From: Chlamydiota bacterium
GTDB taxonomy: Bacteria > Chlamydiota > Chlamydiia > Chlamydiales > Rhabdochlamydiaceae
DNA length: 6,298 nucleotides
Assembly: GCA_023265495.1 (NCBI GenBank)
Contig: JAHFTP010000104.1
Span: 1-6,298, forward strand
Reading direction: 5' to 3'
Under the pieces are notes generated by a model. The model made no database searches and was not told where the DNA came from. It was given only the letters and a program-made list of their open reading frames with translations. Position 1 is the stretch's first letter; the number at the start of each line of letters is the position of its first letter. Of the stretch, positions 1-5,557 are shown piece after piece. Position numbers and translations under genes: made by a program.

Positions 1-1
1 A

Positions 2-1555
2 GGATTAAGAGAGCGTTATGAGATCTACCACGGCGTCCATATCACGGAAGGAGCGCTCCACGCTGCCGTCTTCTTATCTAGCCGCTACATCACAGACAGG
101 CAACTGCCTGATAAGGCCATCGACCTCATAGATGAAGCCGCCAGCATGATCCGTCTGCAGATCGGAAGCCTTCCCCTACCCATCGACATCAAAGAAAGAG
201 AGCTGAGCTCCACCATAGTAAAGCAAGAAGGTCTTAGAAGAGAAGATAGCGACGTATCCAGAGCAGAAGCGCAAAAGCTAGATCAGCAGATAGCGAAAAC
301 AAAAGAAGAACTCTCTCTTTTAAAAGAGAAATGGAATCAAGAAAAAAAGTACATCCAAATCGTCAAGGAAAAGAAAAACTCTGTAGAACAGCTACGCTTC
401 CAAGAAGAAGAGGCGGAGAGAGCCTCCGATTATAACAAGGTAGCAGAGCTGCGCTATAGCGCCATCCCCAAAATGAAACAACAATTGGAAGATGCACAAA
501 AAGCCTTAGAAAAACTCCCCTCACGTCTGCTCCAAGAAGAAGTAGATGAGAACCTCATCGCCCAGATCGTTGCTAAGTGGACAGGGATCCCTGTGCAAAA
601 GATGCTAGAGGGAGAGGCAAGGCGCCTTCTTGATCTGGAGAAAGTTTTAGAAAAGCGAGTCGTAGGACAGCCCTATGCGATACAAGCTGTCAGCGAAGCT
701 ATACGCAGGTCCAGGTCCGGCCTTAGCGACCCGTCAAGGCCTGTTGGCGTCTTTCTCTTTGTTGGGCCGACAGGGGTCGGAAAAACAGAGCTTGCCAAAG
801 CCTTAGCCGACCAACTATTTAGCCAAGAAGAGGCCATTATCCGCATAGACATGACAGAATACATGGAAAAACATGCCGTCTCCAAGCTTATCGGCTCACC
901 GCCCGGCTACGTAGGATATGAGGAGGGAGGCCAGCTGACGGAAGCTCTGCGCAGGCGCCCCTACTCCATCGTGCTCTTCGATGAGGTGGAGAAAGCTCAC
1001 CATGATGTATTTAACATCCTCCTTCAAATCTTTGATGATGGAAGGCTCACAGATAGTAAGGGAAGAGTAGTAAACTGCAAAAATGCTCTATTCATTATGA
1101 CATCCAACCTCGGCTCTGAGCAGTTGCTAGAGAAAACAAGGACCAGGGGTTCTGATTGGACGAAAGAATCGATCTTGGACATCGTAGAACCCATACTGAA
1201 AGCCCACTTCAGGCCCGAGTTTCTCAACAGGTTAGACGACATTTTACCTTTTCTCCCCCTGCACGAGCAAGATATGGAAAAAATTGTCCTCATCCAACTC
1301 GAGCGTGTCGTAAAACGGCTGCAAGAGAAAAATATTAAGCTCTCTTGGGATAACAACATACTAGCCTATCTAGCAGAGAAAGGATACGACCCCTTCTTCG
1401 GTGCAAGGCCGCTAAAGAGGCTTATTCAACAAGAAGTGATCAATCTCTTATCCAATGCTATCTTGAAAGGAGATATTAAAGCAGACGCTCATATCACCTT
1501 AAGCATAGAAAAGAGCAAAGGAGAAAAAGGGATCACCTTCACAAAGGCATCGTGA
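2..1555 (+). CDS. clpB: ATP-dependent chaperone ClpB, C-terminal part (5' end outside window)
   Basis: This is the C-terminal 517 residues of ClpB, the hexameric AAA+ disaggregase that works with DnaK to pull apart protein aggregates in the cytoplasm. The reading frame is open from the left edge, so the first ATG inside it (146) is internal: the codons before it read RYITDRQLPDKAIDLIDEAA, the conserved end of the first AAA+ module. Fragment residues about 55-180 are the charged coiled-coil middle domain. The second AAA+ module follows, with Walker A GPTGVGKT (255-262), pore loop GYVGYEEGG (302-310), Walker B VLFDE (324-328), sensor-1 MTSN (366-369), arginine finger in FLNRLDD (Arg 410) and sensor-2 GARPLKR (467-473). 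All key residues are intact. E. coli ClpB has 857 residues, so about 340 are missing upstream. The middle-domain wording IGSLPLPID is typical of chlamydial ClpB as I recall it. The stop TGA lies in the loop of a hairpin, and the gene converges on an HD-domain gene 13 bases away. Confidence 0.97.
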   Translation, partial: GLRERYEIYHGVHITEGALHAAVFLSSRYITDRQLPDKAIDLIDEAASMIRLQIGSLPLPIDIKERELSSTIVKQEGLRREDSDVSRAEAQKLDQQIAKTKEELSLLKEKWNQEKKYIQIVKEKKNSVEQLRFQEEEAERASDYNKVAELRYSAIPKMKQQLEDAQKALEKLPSRLLQEEVDENLIAQIVAKWTGIPVQKMLEGEARRLLDLEKVLEKRVVGQPYAIQAVSEAIRRSRSGLSDPSRPVGVFLFVGPTGVGKTELAKALADQLFSQEEAIIRIDMTEYMEKHAVSKLIGSPPGYVGYEEGGQLTEALRRRPYSIVLFDEVEKAHHDVFNILLQIFDDGRLTDSKGRVVNCKNALFIMTSNLGSEQLLEKTRTRGSDWTKESILDIVEPILKAHFRPEFLNRLDDILPFLPLHEQDMEKIVLIQLERVVKRLQEKNIKLSWDNNILAYLAEKGYDPFFGARPLKRLIQQEVINLLSNAILKGDIKADAHITLSIEKSKGEKGITFTKAS

Positions 1556-1582
1556 GATGCCTTTGCAATCAAGATTGCTTTT
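1542..1582. terminator. Two abutting perfect hairpins between convergent genes, possible bidirectional terminator
   Basis: Hairpin 1 is CAAAGGCATC (1542-1551), loop GTGA (1552-1555), GATGCCTTTG (1556-1565): ten perfect pairs. On the plus strand the loop is a GNRA-type tetraloop that contains the clpB stop codon. Hairpin 2 is GCAATC (1565-1570), AA, GATTGC (1573-1578), followed on the plus strand by TTTT (1579-1582). It covers the stop codon of the convergent gene (1569-1571). Only the second hairpin, read rightwards, has a short T run, and neither strand shows a long one. Intrinsic termination is therefore plausible for clpB and weaker for the minus-strand gene. The hairpins may instead protect mRNA 3' ends. 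Confidence 0.6.
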
Positions 1583-2381
1583 GCCAGTAGTCTAAAATGA
1601 CTTTATGTACGGCAGCTTTGAGGTCGGGATTAGCATCGGGCAGGTTATCTATGACCACTTGCGACCACTCAAAGTATTGATCGATACGCTCTCTTGTCCA
1701 TTTTTCTGGGGGCTCCGTTATAAGGGCCTCTAAGTTGTAGAGCTTGTCCGCAAGCTTGATCATAGAAGCCTCTTTCGACGTTTGCAGAGCATGGACGATT
1801 TGCATCTTTCTCTTTTTTTGTCCGGCGAGCTTATTGTCCTCTGTTACCTCACGAACAAGGCCCTCTACCTTCTCTCCGAAGCGTTTTTTAAGGTCGTCAT
1901 AGGTAGCTTGCGTATCTTCTATAGTGTCGTGTAAAAGGGAGGCTATAATAACGTCCGTGTCTCTTACATGGCCGATGCTGAGCAAGTTTTGCGTCACGCT
2001 CATCGGATGGATGATATAGGGCGTATGAGCCATATTTTTCCTTGTCTGAGATTGGTGACATTCTGCTGCATACAGTAAAGCATTCAGCACATGTTTCACT
2101 TGTTCTTCTTTCATGCTTTTTTCTTCTTTATATGCCTTTACCAAGATGGCAACCATTTGCTCATATTCATCTAGGACGGCAGAATTGTCCTTAGCAAGAG
2201 AAGAGAGCTTCTTTTTCGTATTTTGTATTTGCTCGTCTAAGGAAAGATTATCCGTTTCACTCTCTTTTTGCTTATCGAGAAATTGGACAATGGTATTGGA
2301 AGCCAGTGGCCTGGAAGGACCTTCCTCCGCAAGCAGTGGGCTCATGAGAAGAAGTAAAGAAAAAACTTTTAATTTTGGCAT
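1569..2381 (-). CDS. Exported MESH1/SpoT-type HD-domain hydrolase (ppGpp or NADPH phosphohydrolase-like)
   Basis: A 270-residue protein. Residues 1-18 form a compact signal peptide (MPKLK, then a leucine-rich core ending SPLLA, likely cut before EE). A charged, helix-prone linker covers about 19-90. The rest, about 180 residues, matches the whole length of animal MESH1 and the hydrolase half of SpoT. Metal ligands are visible as H109 (in ECHQSQTRK), the HD pair H151-D152 and D212 (in LADKLYN). E155 of LLHDTIEDT and N216 match residues I recall as catalytic in MESH1. TPYIIHP (120-126) and the late QYFEWSQVV (235-243) are family hallmarks. No synthetase, TGS or ACT domain is present, so this is a stand-alone hydrolase. 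Family members remove the 3'-pyrophosphate of ppGpp, and human MESH1 also dephosphorylates NADPH; the substrate here is unknown. The start is supported by AAGAGG five bases upstream of the ATG and by the signal peptide beginning exactly there. Periplasmic location or export to the host compartment is inferred. The gene converges on clpB. Confidence 0.88.
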   Translation of the reverse strand: MPKLKVFSLLLLMSPLLAEEGPSRPLASNTIVQFLDKQKESETDNLSLDEQIQNTKKKLSSLAKDNSAVLDEYEQMVAILVKAYKEEKSMKEEQVKHVLNALLYAAECHQSQTRKNMAHTPYIIHPMSVTQNLLSIGHVRDTDVIIASLLHDTIEDTQATYDDLKKRFGEKVEGLVREVTEDNKLAGQKKRKMQIVHALQTSKEASMIKLADKLYNLEALITEPPEKWTRERIDQYFEWSQVVIDNLPDANPDLKAAVHKVILDYWQKQS

Positions 2382-2414
2382 AAAAACCTCTTAAACAATG
2401 CTGTTAAAAAAGAC

Positions 2415-2443
2415 ATTAAACTACAAATGAACAATTTTTTCAA
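2415..2443 (-). promoter_or_regulatory. Candidate sigma-70-type promoter of the HD hydrolase gene
   Basis: On the minus strand, TTGAAA (2443-2438) and TTTAAT (2420-2415) are separated by exactly 17 bases, close to the -35 and -10 consensus. They lie in a T-rich stretch 34 bases or more before the start codon. Transcription would begin near 2408, giving a leader of about 27 bases that includes the ribosome site GAGG (2390-2387). The remaining gap (2444-2525) is A/T-rich with homopolymer runs, and I see no gene in it. The presence of a promoter here suggests the hydrolase can be expressed apart from the upstream operon. Confidence 0.5.
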
Positions 2444-2525
2444 TAAAACAAAACTTTTCCCACAAGATAAAAAAGGAAATAGGATAGAAACACATACAAA
2501 ACGAAGTAAACAAAAAACAAAAAAA

Positions 2526-2996
2526 TTATCTACTATCTGAAGCCGTAGGGAAAAATTCTTTGAATTGCTCTTGCAGAGAAGAGGGAACGACTTCCTCTAC
2601 CCCCTTCTTGTCATACATAAGAAAATAGGTGCAAGCGATCATGATCCCAAAGCCTGGGCTCATCGTCGCGATAAATAAAGACAGGCCACACACGAGCGCT
2701 CGTCTCACAGAAAGCCAAGCGAGCACAAGTCCTTTCTTTCTGATGTTGGATTTGAAAAACACAGCTGATAGAACGAGATAGATAGCCAGTTTCATCAGGG
2801 CAAAGCTAAGCCAGAGAAGATCAACCGCTAAAAGAGCGAGAAAAAATAGCCGGCTCAGCATCGACGAGAAGAACTGATCCCTTGTCAGCGAGGGGGTTTG
2901 CTTATCTTTTGAGGGGTCAGGCAGGGCGTCGCTTTCCAAGGGAAGATCCTTGTTCGCGCCAGGTTTTTCTACCTCAAAAATATCGTAAACGGCCAT
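2526..2996 (-). CDS. Small membrane protein of unknown function
   Basis: I do not recognise this 156-residue protein. Residues 1-42 are polar and rich in Asp, Pro and Lys, with no signal peptide. Residues about 46-82 are a long hydrophobic stretch (FFLALLAVDLLWLSFALMKL and onward), enough for one long or two short membrane helices. A basic loop follows (KSNIRKKG, then VRRA). A second hydrophobic segment covers about 101-128 and contains SPGFGIMIACTYF. The tail (129-156) is charged. By the positive-inside rule the basic loop should be cytoplasmic. It starts seven bases after the sthA stop, with a ribosome site overlapping that stop, so the two genes are almost certainly cotranscribed and probably translationally coupled. 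Such tight linkage hints at a shared role or only a shared promoter. Codon use looks like that of its neighbours. It is long and membrane-patterned enough that I believe it is a real gene. Confidence 0.75.
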   Translation of the reverse strand: MAVYDIFEVEKPGANKDLPLESDALPDPSKDKQTPSLTRDQFFSSMLSRLFFLALLAVDLLWLSFALMKLAIYLVLSAVFFKSNIRKKGLVLAWLSVRRALVCGLSLFIATMSPGFGIMIACTYFLMYDKKGVEEVVPSSLQEQFKEFFPTASDSR

Positions 2997-3001
2997 TTAC
3001 A

Positions 3002-3005
3002 TCCT
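3002..3005 (-). promoter_or_regulatory. Ribosome binding site overlapping the sthA stop codon
   Basis: On the minus strand the junction reads TAGGATGTAAATG. TAG is the sthA stop (3006-3004), AGGA (3005-3002) is the ribosome site, and the ATG of the membrane-protein gene (2996-2994) follows five bases later. A ribosome terminating on sthA would already cover this site, which is the usual arrangement for translational coupling. Confidence 0.65.
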
Positions 3006-4401
3006 ATTTCTTGTGCTTGAGCTTATTGTATCCATTCAAGGCTGCAATGCGATACCCTTCCGCATAAGTGGGATAATTAAATATCTGATCGATAAAATAA
3101 TCAATCTTCGCATTAAAGCTCATAGCCACCTGTCCAATATGTATCACCTCGGTTGCCGTCCTTCCAATAATATGTATCCCCAGGATTTCGAGTGTCTCTG
3201 CATGAAAGAGGATCTTAAACATTCCGGGATCATTTCCTACGATCTGATTCCTGGCGATCTCATAATAGTAAGCACGTCCGATCTCATATCTGAATCCAAG
3301 CTCTTTGAGCTGATCTTCAGTATATCCGCAGGAAGAAATTTCTGGAATCGTATAAATGCCGATAGGATAAAAAGTAGGGAAATGGTGCGTCTGTGCACCA
3401 AAGGCATGCCTTGCAGCAAGCCGTCCCTGCTCCATACTTGTTGAAGCAAGAGCTGGAGATCCTATCACATCACCTGCAGCATAGATATGAGAAGAAACGG
3501 TTTGAAAAAGGGCGTTGACCGGGATGTATCCGTTCTTACTAAGATAGATGCCTGCCTTCCCGATGTGGAGATTGTCTACATTAGCCTCCCTGCCAAGAGC
3601 ATATAAAAGCATCTCTGCCTCCATTTTGCTTCCATCGGTGAAGGTCACTTCCACACAGCTAGGTTTCCTTTCGATCTTTTCCGGTTGTTTGTTCCCTACC
3701 ATTCTAAGGCCTAGCGTACTTAACGCCTTTTGCAGATGCATTCCAATCTCTACGTCTAATAAAGGGAGAAGGTGCTCTCTCCTATCAACAACGGTCACCT
3801 CCGTGCCAAGAGCCGCAAAGAAGCTCGCATATTCCGCCCCGATGATCCCTCCACCCAAAACGATCATCGTCTGCGGGACATGATCTATAGACAGAAGCCT
3901 TGTCGAGTCGAACACTTTTTCATTGTCAAAAGGAACATTGATCGGATTTCTCGGCTTAGATCCCGTAGCGAGTAAACAGCACTCAAAGCGCACTTCACAA
4001 AACGCTTGAGAAGAAGGATCCAACACTTCCACGTGGTGAGAATCTTTGAAACAAGCACTGCCGTAGACGACATGAATATGGTTCTTTTCGAACTGTTTGA
4101 GCAGCGCTTTCTTTTGTTCGTCGATCACCTTATGCAGTCGATAGTTCAAATCATTGATCGACACCTTTTTAATTGTGTCTTGCTGTCCATAGAAGCTTTT
4201 CTTGTAAAAGTCGGTCAGATCCAAAATCGCTTCGCGCAAAGACTTTGACGGGATGGTGCCGGAGTTGAGCGAGCCCCCTCCCAAATACCCTTCCTTTTCT
4301 ACGACGACAACACTCTTTCCTAGCTTAGCTGCTTGGATAGCAGCTTTTTGCCCTGCAGGTCCCGAGCCAATAACTAGATAATCGGTATAGAGTTTTTCCA
4401 C
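3004..4401 (-). CDS. sthA: Soluble pyridine nucleotide transhydrogenase (SthA/UdhA type flavoprotein)
   Basis: A complete 465-residue FAD enzyme, the family's normal length. It transfers hydride between NADPH and NAD+ in the cytoplasm and helps balance the two pools. Visible motifs are the FAD-binding GSGPAG (12-17) with acidic E35, the second dinucleotide-binding fold GGGIIGAE (183-190), the second FAD motif YAAGDVIG (307-314), and the SthA-like GIYTIPEISS (348-357) and FNYPTYAEGYR (441-451). In dihydrolipoamide dehydrogenase the last region would hold a catalytic His-Pro pair; here it is Tyr-Pro, as in SthA. The redox disulfide is also absent: GGGSLNSGTIPSK has Ser44 and Thr49 where Lpd has two cysteines, and even the single cysteine of E. 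coli SthA is lost. The start is GTG, chosen for its ribosome site and because the FAD motif follows at the usual distance. It is first in an operon with the small membrane protein and is divergent from the DUF4239 gene. Confidence 0.93.
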   Translation of the reverse strand: MEKLYTDYLVIGSGPAGQKAAIQAAKLGKSVVVVEKEGYLGGGSLNSGTIPSKSLREAILDLTDFYKKSFYGQQDTIKKVSINDLNYRLHKVIDEQKKALLKQFEKNHIHVVYGSACFKDSHHVEVLDPSSQAFCEVRFECCLLATGSKPRNPINVPFDNEKVFDSTRLLSIDHVPQTMIVLGGGIIGAEYASFFAALGTEVTVVDRREHLLPLLDVEIGMHLQKALSTLGLRMVGNKQPEKIERKPSCVEVTFTDGSKMEAEMLLYALGREANVDNLHIGKAGIYLSKNGYIPVNALFQTVSSHIYAAGDVIGSPALASTSMEQGRLAARHAFGAQTHHFPTFYPIGIYTIPEISSCGYTEDQLKELGFRYEIGRAYYYEIARNQIVGNDPGMFKILFHAETLEILGIHIIGRTATEVIHIGQVAMSFNAKIDYFIDQIFNYPTYAEGYRIAALNGYNKLKHKK

Positions 4402-4409
4402 ACCTATTA

Positions 4410-4415
4410 CCTCCT
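4410..4415 (-). promoter_or_regulatory. Strong Shine-Dalgarno that fixes the sthA GTG start
   Basis: On the minus strand a full AGGAGG (4415-4410) lies eight bases before the GTG at 4401-4399, ideal spacing. No ATG in the frame is better placed, and the protein begins MEKLYTDYLVIGSGPAG, the expected N-terminus for this family. The overlapping GTG at 4403-4401 is out of frame. Confidence 0.8.
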
Positions 4416-4428
4416 CTTTAAAAATATC

Positions 4429-4457
4429 TACTTATCACCCGCAAGGGAAAAAAGCAA
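4429..4457 (-). promoter_or_regulatory. Weak candidate promoter for the sthA operon
   Basis: On the minus strand TTGCTT (4457-4452) and TAAGTA (4434-4429) are 17 bases apart. Transcription would start near 4422 and give a leader of about 20 bases carrying AGGAGG. The -10 match is poor, and an overlapping TAGATA (4430-4425) is an alternative with worse spacing. This is a guess from position and spacing only. Confidence 0.25.
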
Positions 4458-4472
4458 GGAGGGAAAGGAGAG

Positions 4473-4512
4473 CCTCTCTTTTTTGGCATCCTCTGTAGAA
4501 AAAAAAGAGAGG
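4473..4512. repeat. 12-bp perfect inverted repeat in the divergent sthA / DUF4239 gap
   Basis: CCTCTCTTTTTT (4473-4484) and AAAAAAGAGAGG (4501-4512) are exact reverse complements around a 16-base spacer. The repeat sits between two divergent genes, so it could be an operator for both, a hairpin in the leader of the plus-strand gene, or a leftover terminator-like structure. Each arm ends in a T or A run, which makes part of the match low-complexity. Confidence 0.55.
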
Positions 4513-4513
4513 G

Positions 4514-4524
4514 CCTGTTACAGG
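4514..4524. repeat. Short palindrome CCTGT-T-ACAGG just before the DUF4239 start
   Basis: The five-base arms CCTGT (4514-4518) and ACAGG (4520-4524) surround one base. The palindrome ends eight bases before the ATG at 4533, in the place where a ribosome site should be. The only nearby purine-rich sequence is the weak GGTTGGG (4523-4529), so this site could act as a protein-binding operator or reduce translation by folding. It is short, and chance occurrence is possible. Confidence 0.35.
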
Positions 4525-4532
4525 TTGGGTAT

Positions 4533-5318
4533 ATGAACTTATTTAAATACTTAGAATCCTTTTCTTGGGCGATCGGTTCTTTAATTGTGGTAGCAGCCTT
4601 TGTGCTCTTTACCATTGCAGGGATTCTTATTGTCCGTAAATTTGGCAACATCAGCAGACTCAAAGCCCATCACGACGTCACAGGGTTTATCTTTACCAAC
4701 CTAGGAGTACTCTACGCGGTGTTACTCGGCTTTACTACAGTTAATGTTCAACAAAGATTTGATAAAATGAAGGATCTTTCCCAAATGGAAGGATCTTACC
4801 TAGACGAGCTTTATCGCGACGCTGCAGCCTTTTCAGCGCCGGACACGGAGAAGATCCGCACAGCCATCCTAGTTTATGGAAAAAGTATCGTCTACAACGA
4901 GTGGGACACCATGAAGCAAGGACAGCCGAGCTTCGAATCCACCGACGATCTAAACAACCTATGGAACACCTTTTACTCCATAGAGCCTTCCAATCCTAAA
5001 CAAGAGATATGGTATTCTCAATCTATTACTAAACTGAATCAACTCATTGAAATACGCATGTCTAGACTTGTAGGCAGCGTAGAGTCGCTCGGCCCGGAGA
5101 TGTGGACTTTCCTCATCTTAGATGGCATCGCTATCATGGCTTTCATGTGGTTTTTTGGCCCTGAGAGTCTTACCCTCCATCTCATTATGTCTTCTATCTT
5201 TGCAGCCTCCGCCGCCTTTCTCCTCTTTCTGGTCTATTCATTAGACACATCCTTTAGCGGCTCTACAAGCATTGCACCAGAGGCCGTTACAAGAGTGTTG
5301 CGCTTGTTTAACAAATGA
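4533..5318 (+). CDS. DUF4239 (bestrophin-like) four-helix membrane protein
   Basis: A 261-residue inner-membrane protein whose pattern fits the DUF4239 family, described as bestrophin-like and without a settled biochemical role. Membrane helices are at about 13-35, 51-71, 190-208 and 213-236. Between helices 2 and 3 lies a soluble helical domain (about 72-188). Family-like stretches are LGVLYAVLLGFTTVNVQQRF (57-76), the ELYRDAAAF and ILVYGKSIVYNEWDTM helices, LNQLIEIRMSRL (168-179), and the ending FLVYSLDTSFSG (232-243), where the family usually has a Y-x-L-D-x-P/S-F-x-G pattern. The ATG is the first usable start and places helix 1 near the N-terminus. Its ribosome site is weak. It is transcribed alone, divergent from sthA, and its stop lies about 35 bases from the end of a tnpB remnant on the other strand. 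Transport or channel activity is only suggested by the family name. Confidence 0.82.
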   Translation: MNLFKYLESFSWAIGSLIVVAAFVLFTIAGILIVRKFGNISRLKAHHDVTGFIFTNLGVLYAVLLGFTTVNVQQRFDKMKDLSQMEGSYLDELYRDAAAFSAPDTEKIRTAILVYGKSIVYNEWDTMKQGQPSFESTDDLNNLWNTFYSIEPSNPKQEIWYSQSITKLNQLIEIRMSRLVGSVESLGPEMWTFLILDGIAIMAFMWFFGPESLTLHLIMSSIFAASAAFLLFLVYSLDTSFSGSTSIAPEAVTRVLRLFNK

Positions 5319-5347
5319 CTACAAGAATCCCTACGCACGTGACTACT

Positions 5348-5379
5348 CCCTCACTAAACGCAATGCGTTATATTGAGGG
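5348..5379. repeat. Two-tier hairpin at the end of the tnpB remnant, possible IS right-end structure
   Basis: Outer arms CCCTCA (5348-5353) and TGAGGG (5374-5379) enclose inner arms AACGCA (5357-5362) and TGCGTT (5364-5369), with small internal loops between tiers. A wider pair, ATCCCTA (5327-5333) and TAGGGAT (5384-5390), flanks it. IS200/IS605 elements have subterminal hairpins just past the tnpB stop, and here the stop (5356-5354) lies inside the structure. It could also serve as the transcription end of the DUF4239 gene, although no T run follows. The exact element boundary cannot be seen. Confidence 0.5.
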
Positions 5380-5557
5380 CTTCTAGGGATAGACCCAGAG
5401 ACTCTAGTCCAAGTCTCAAAATATTTAGAGCCGCATTTTCATCCCTGTCAGCTGTATAATGGCAGTAGGGACAGCTATGTGTTCTGGTAGAAAGTGCTTT
5501 CCAAACGTTTGTCGGAACTAGGAGGAGTCCCTTAGACTTTCTTGCCTTTTCTAACGG
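5354..5557 (-). pseudogene. tnpB: C-terminal remnant of an IS200/IS605-family TnpB (RNA-guided nuclease)
   Basis: Sixty-seven codons ending in TAG, open after a TAA at 5560-5558, with no plausible start. Residues 21-48 carry the typical TnpB end: ALSTRTHSCPYCHYTADRD followed by ENAALNILR. These are the second half of the zinc ribbon (CPYC, 29-32) and the last RuvC catalytic aspartate (D39, in DRDENAA). The tail (GLESLGLSLEA) is also normal for the family. Complete TnpB proteins are about 350-450 residues, so some four fifths are gone: the sequence just upstream is the 3' end of topB. The first CxxC of the zinc ribbon, expected shortly before KALSTRTH, is missing too, and LLLVPTNVWKALS looks like an internal in-frame deletion joint. 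No tnpA is present. The remnant marks a past insertion beside topB, and its frame overlaps the topB stop by seven bases. Confidence 0.88.

Noticed and set aside
1024..1359. Minus-strand reading frame of 111 codons opposite clpB
   Set aside because: It is antisense to the highly conserved second AAA+ module; its composition is that of a reverse-frame artefact.
1569..2381. Bifunctional RelA/SpoT stringent-response enzyme
   Set aside because: Only the hydrolase domain is present. There is no synthetase, TGS or ACT domain, and a signal peptide takes up the N-terminus.
2113..2394. Plus-strand reading frame of 93 codons opposite the HD hydrolase
   Set aside because: It lies antisense to a clearly conserved gene, is rich in Ser/Phe/Cys as reverse-frame readings often are, and has no recognisable motif.
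2505..2540. Intrinsic terminator after the small membrane-protein gene
   Set aside because: There are T runs on the minus strand after the stop, but only a four-base CTAC/GTAG pairing before them, so no convincing stem.
3548..3883. Plus-strand reading frame of 111 codons opposite sthA (and similar ones across 3013-4248)
   Set aside because: These are shadows of the sthA coding strand, with no family resemblance and no ribosome site.
3004..4401. Dihydrolipoamide dehydrogenase (lpd)
   Set aside because: Same superfamily, but the two redox cysteines are Ser and Thr, and the C-terminal catalytic His is replaced in FNYPTYAE, which matches SthA.
4418..4663. Minus-strand reading frame of 81 codons across the divergent gap and the DUF4239 start
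   Set aside because: It overlaps a recognisable gene and its regulatory region, and the reading carries no motif.
5398..5417. Inverted repeat GAGACT / AGTCTC
   Set aside because: It falls within repeated Leu/Gly/Ser codons of the tnpB tail and is short; chance is sufficient explanation.
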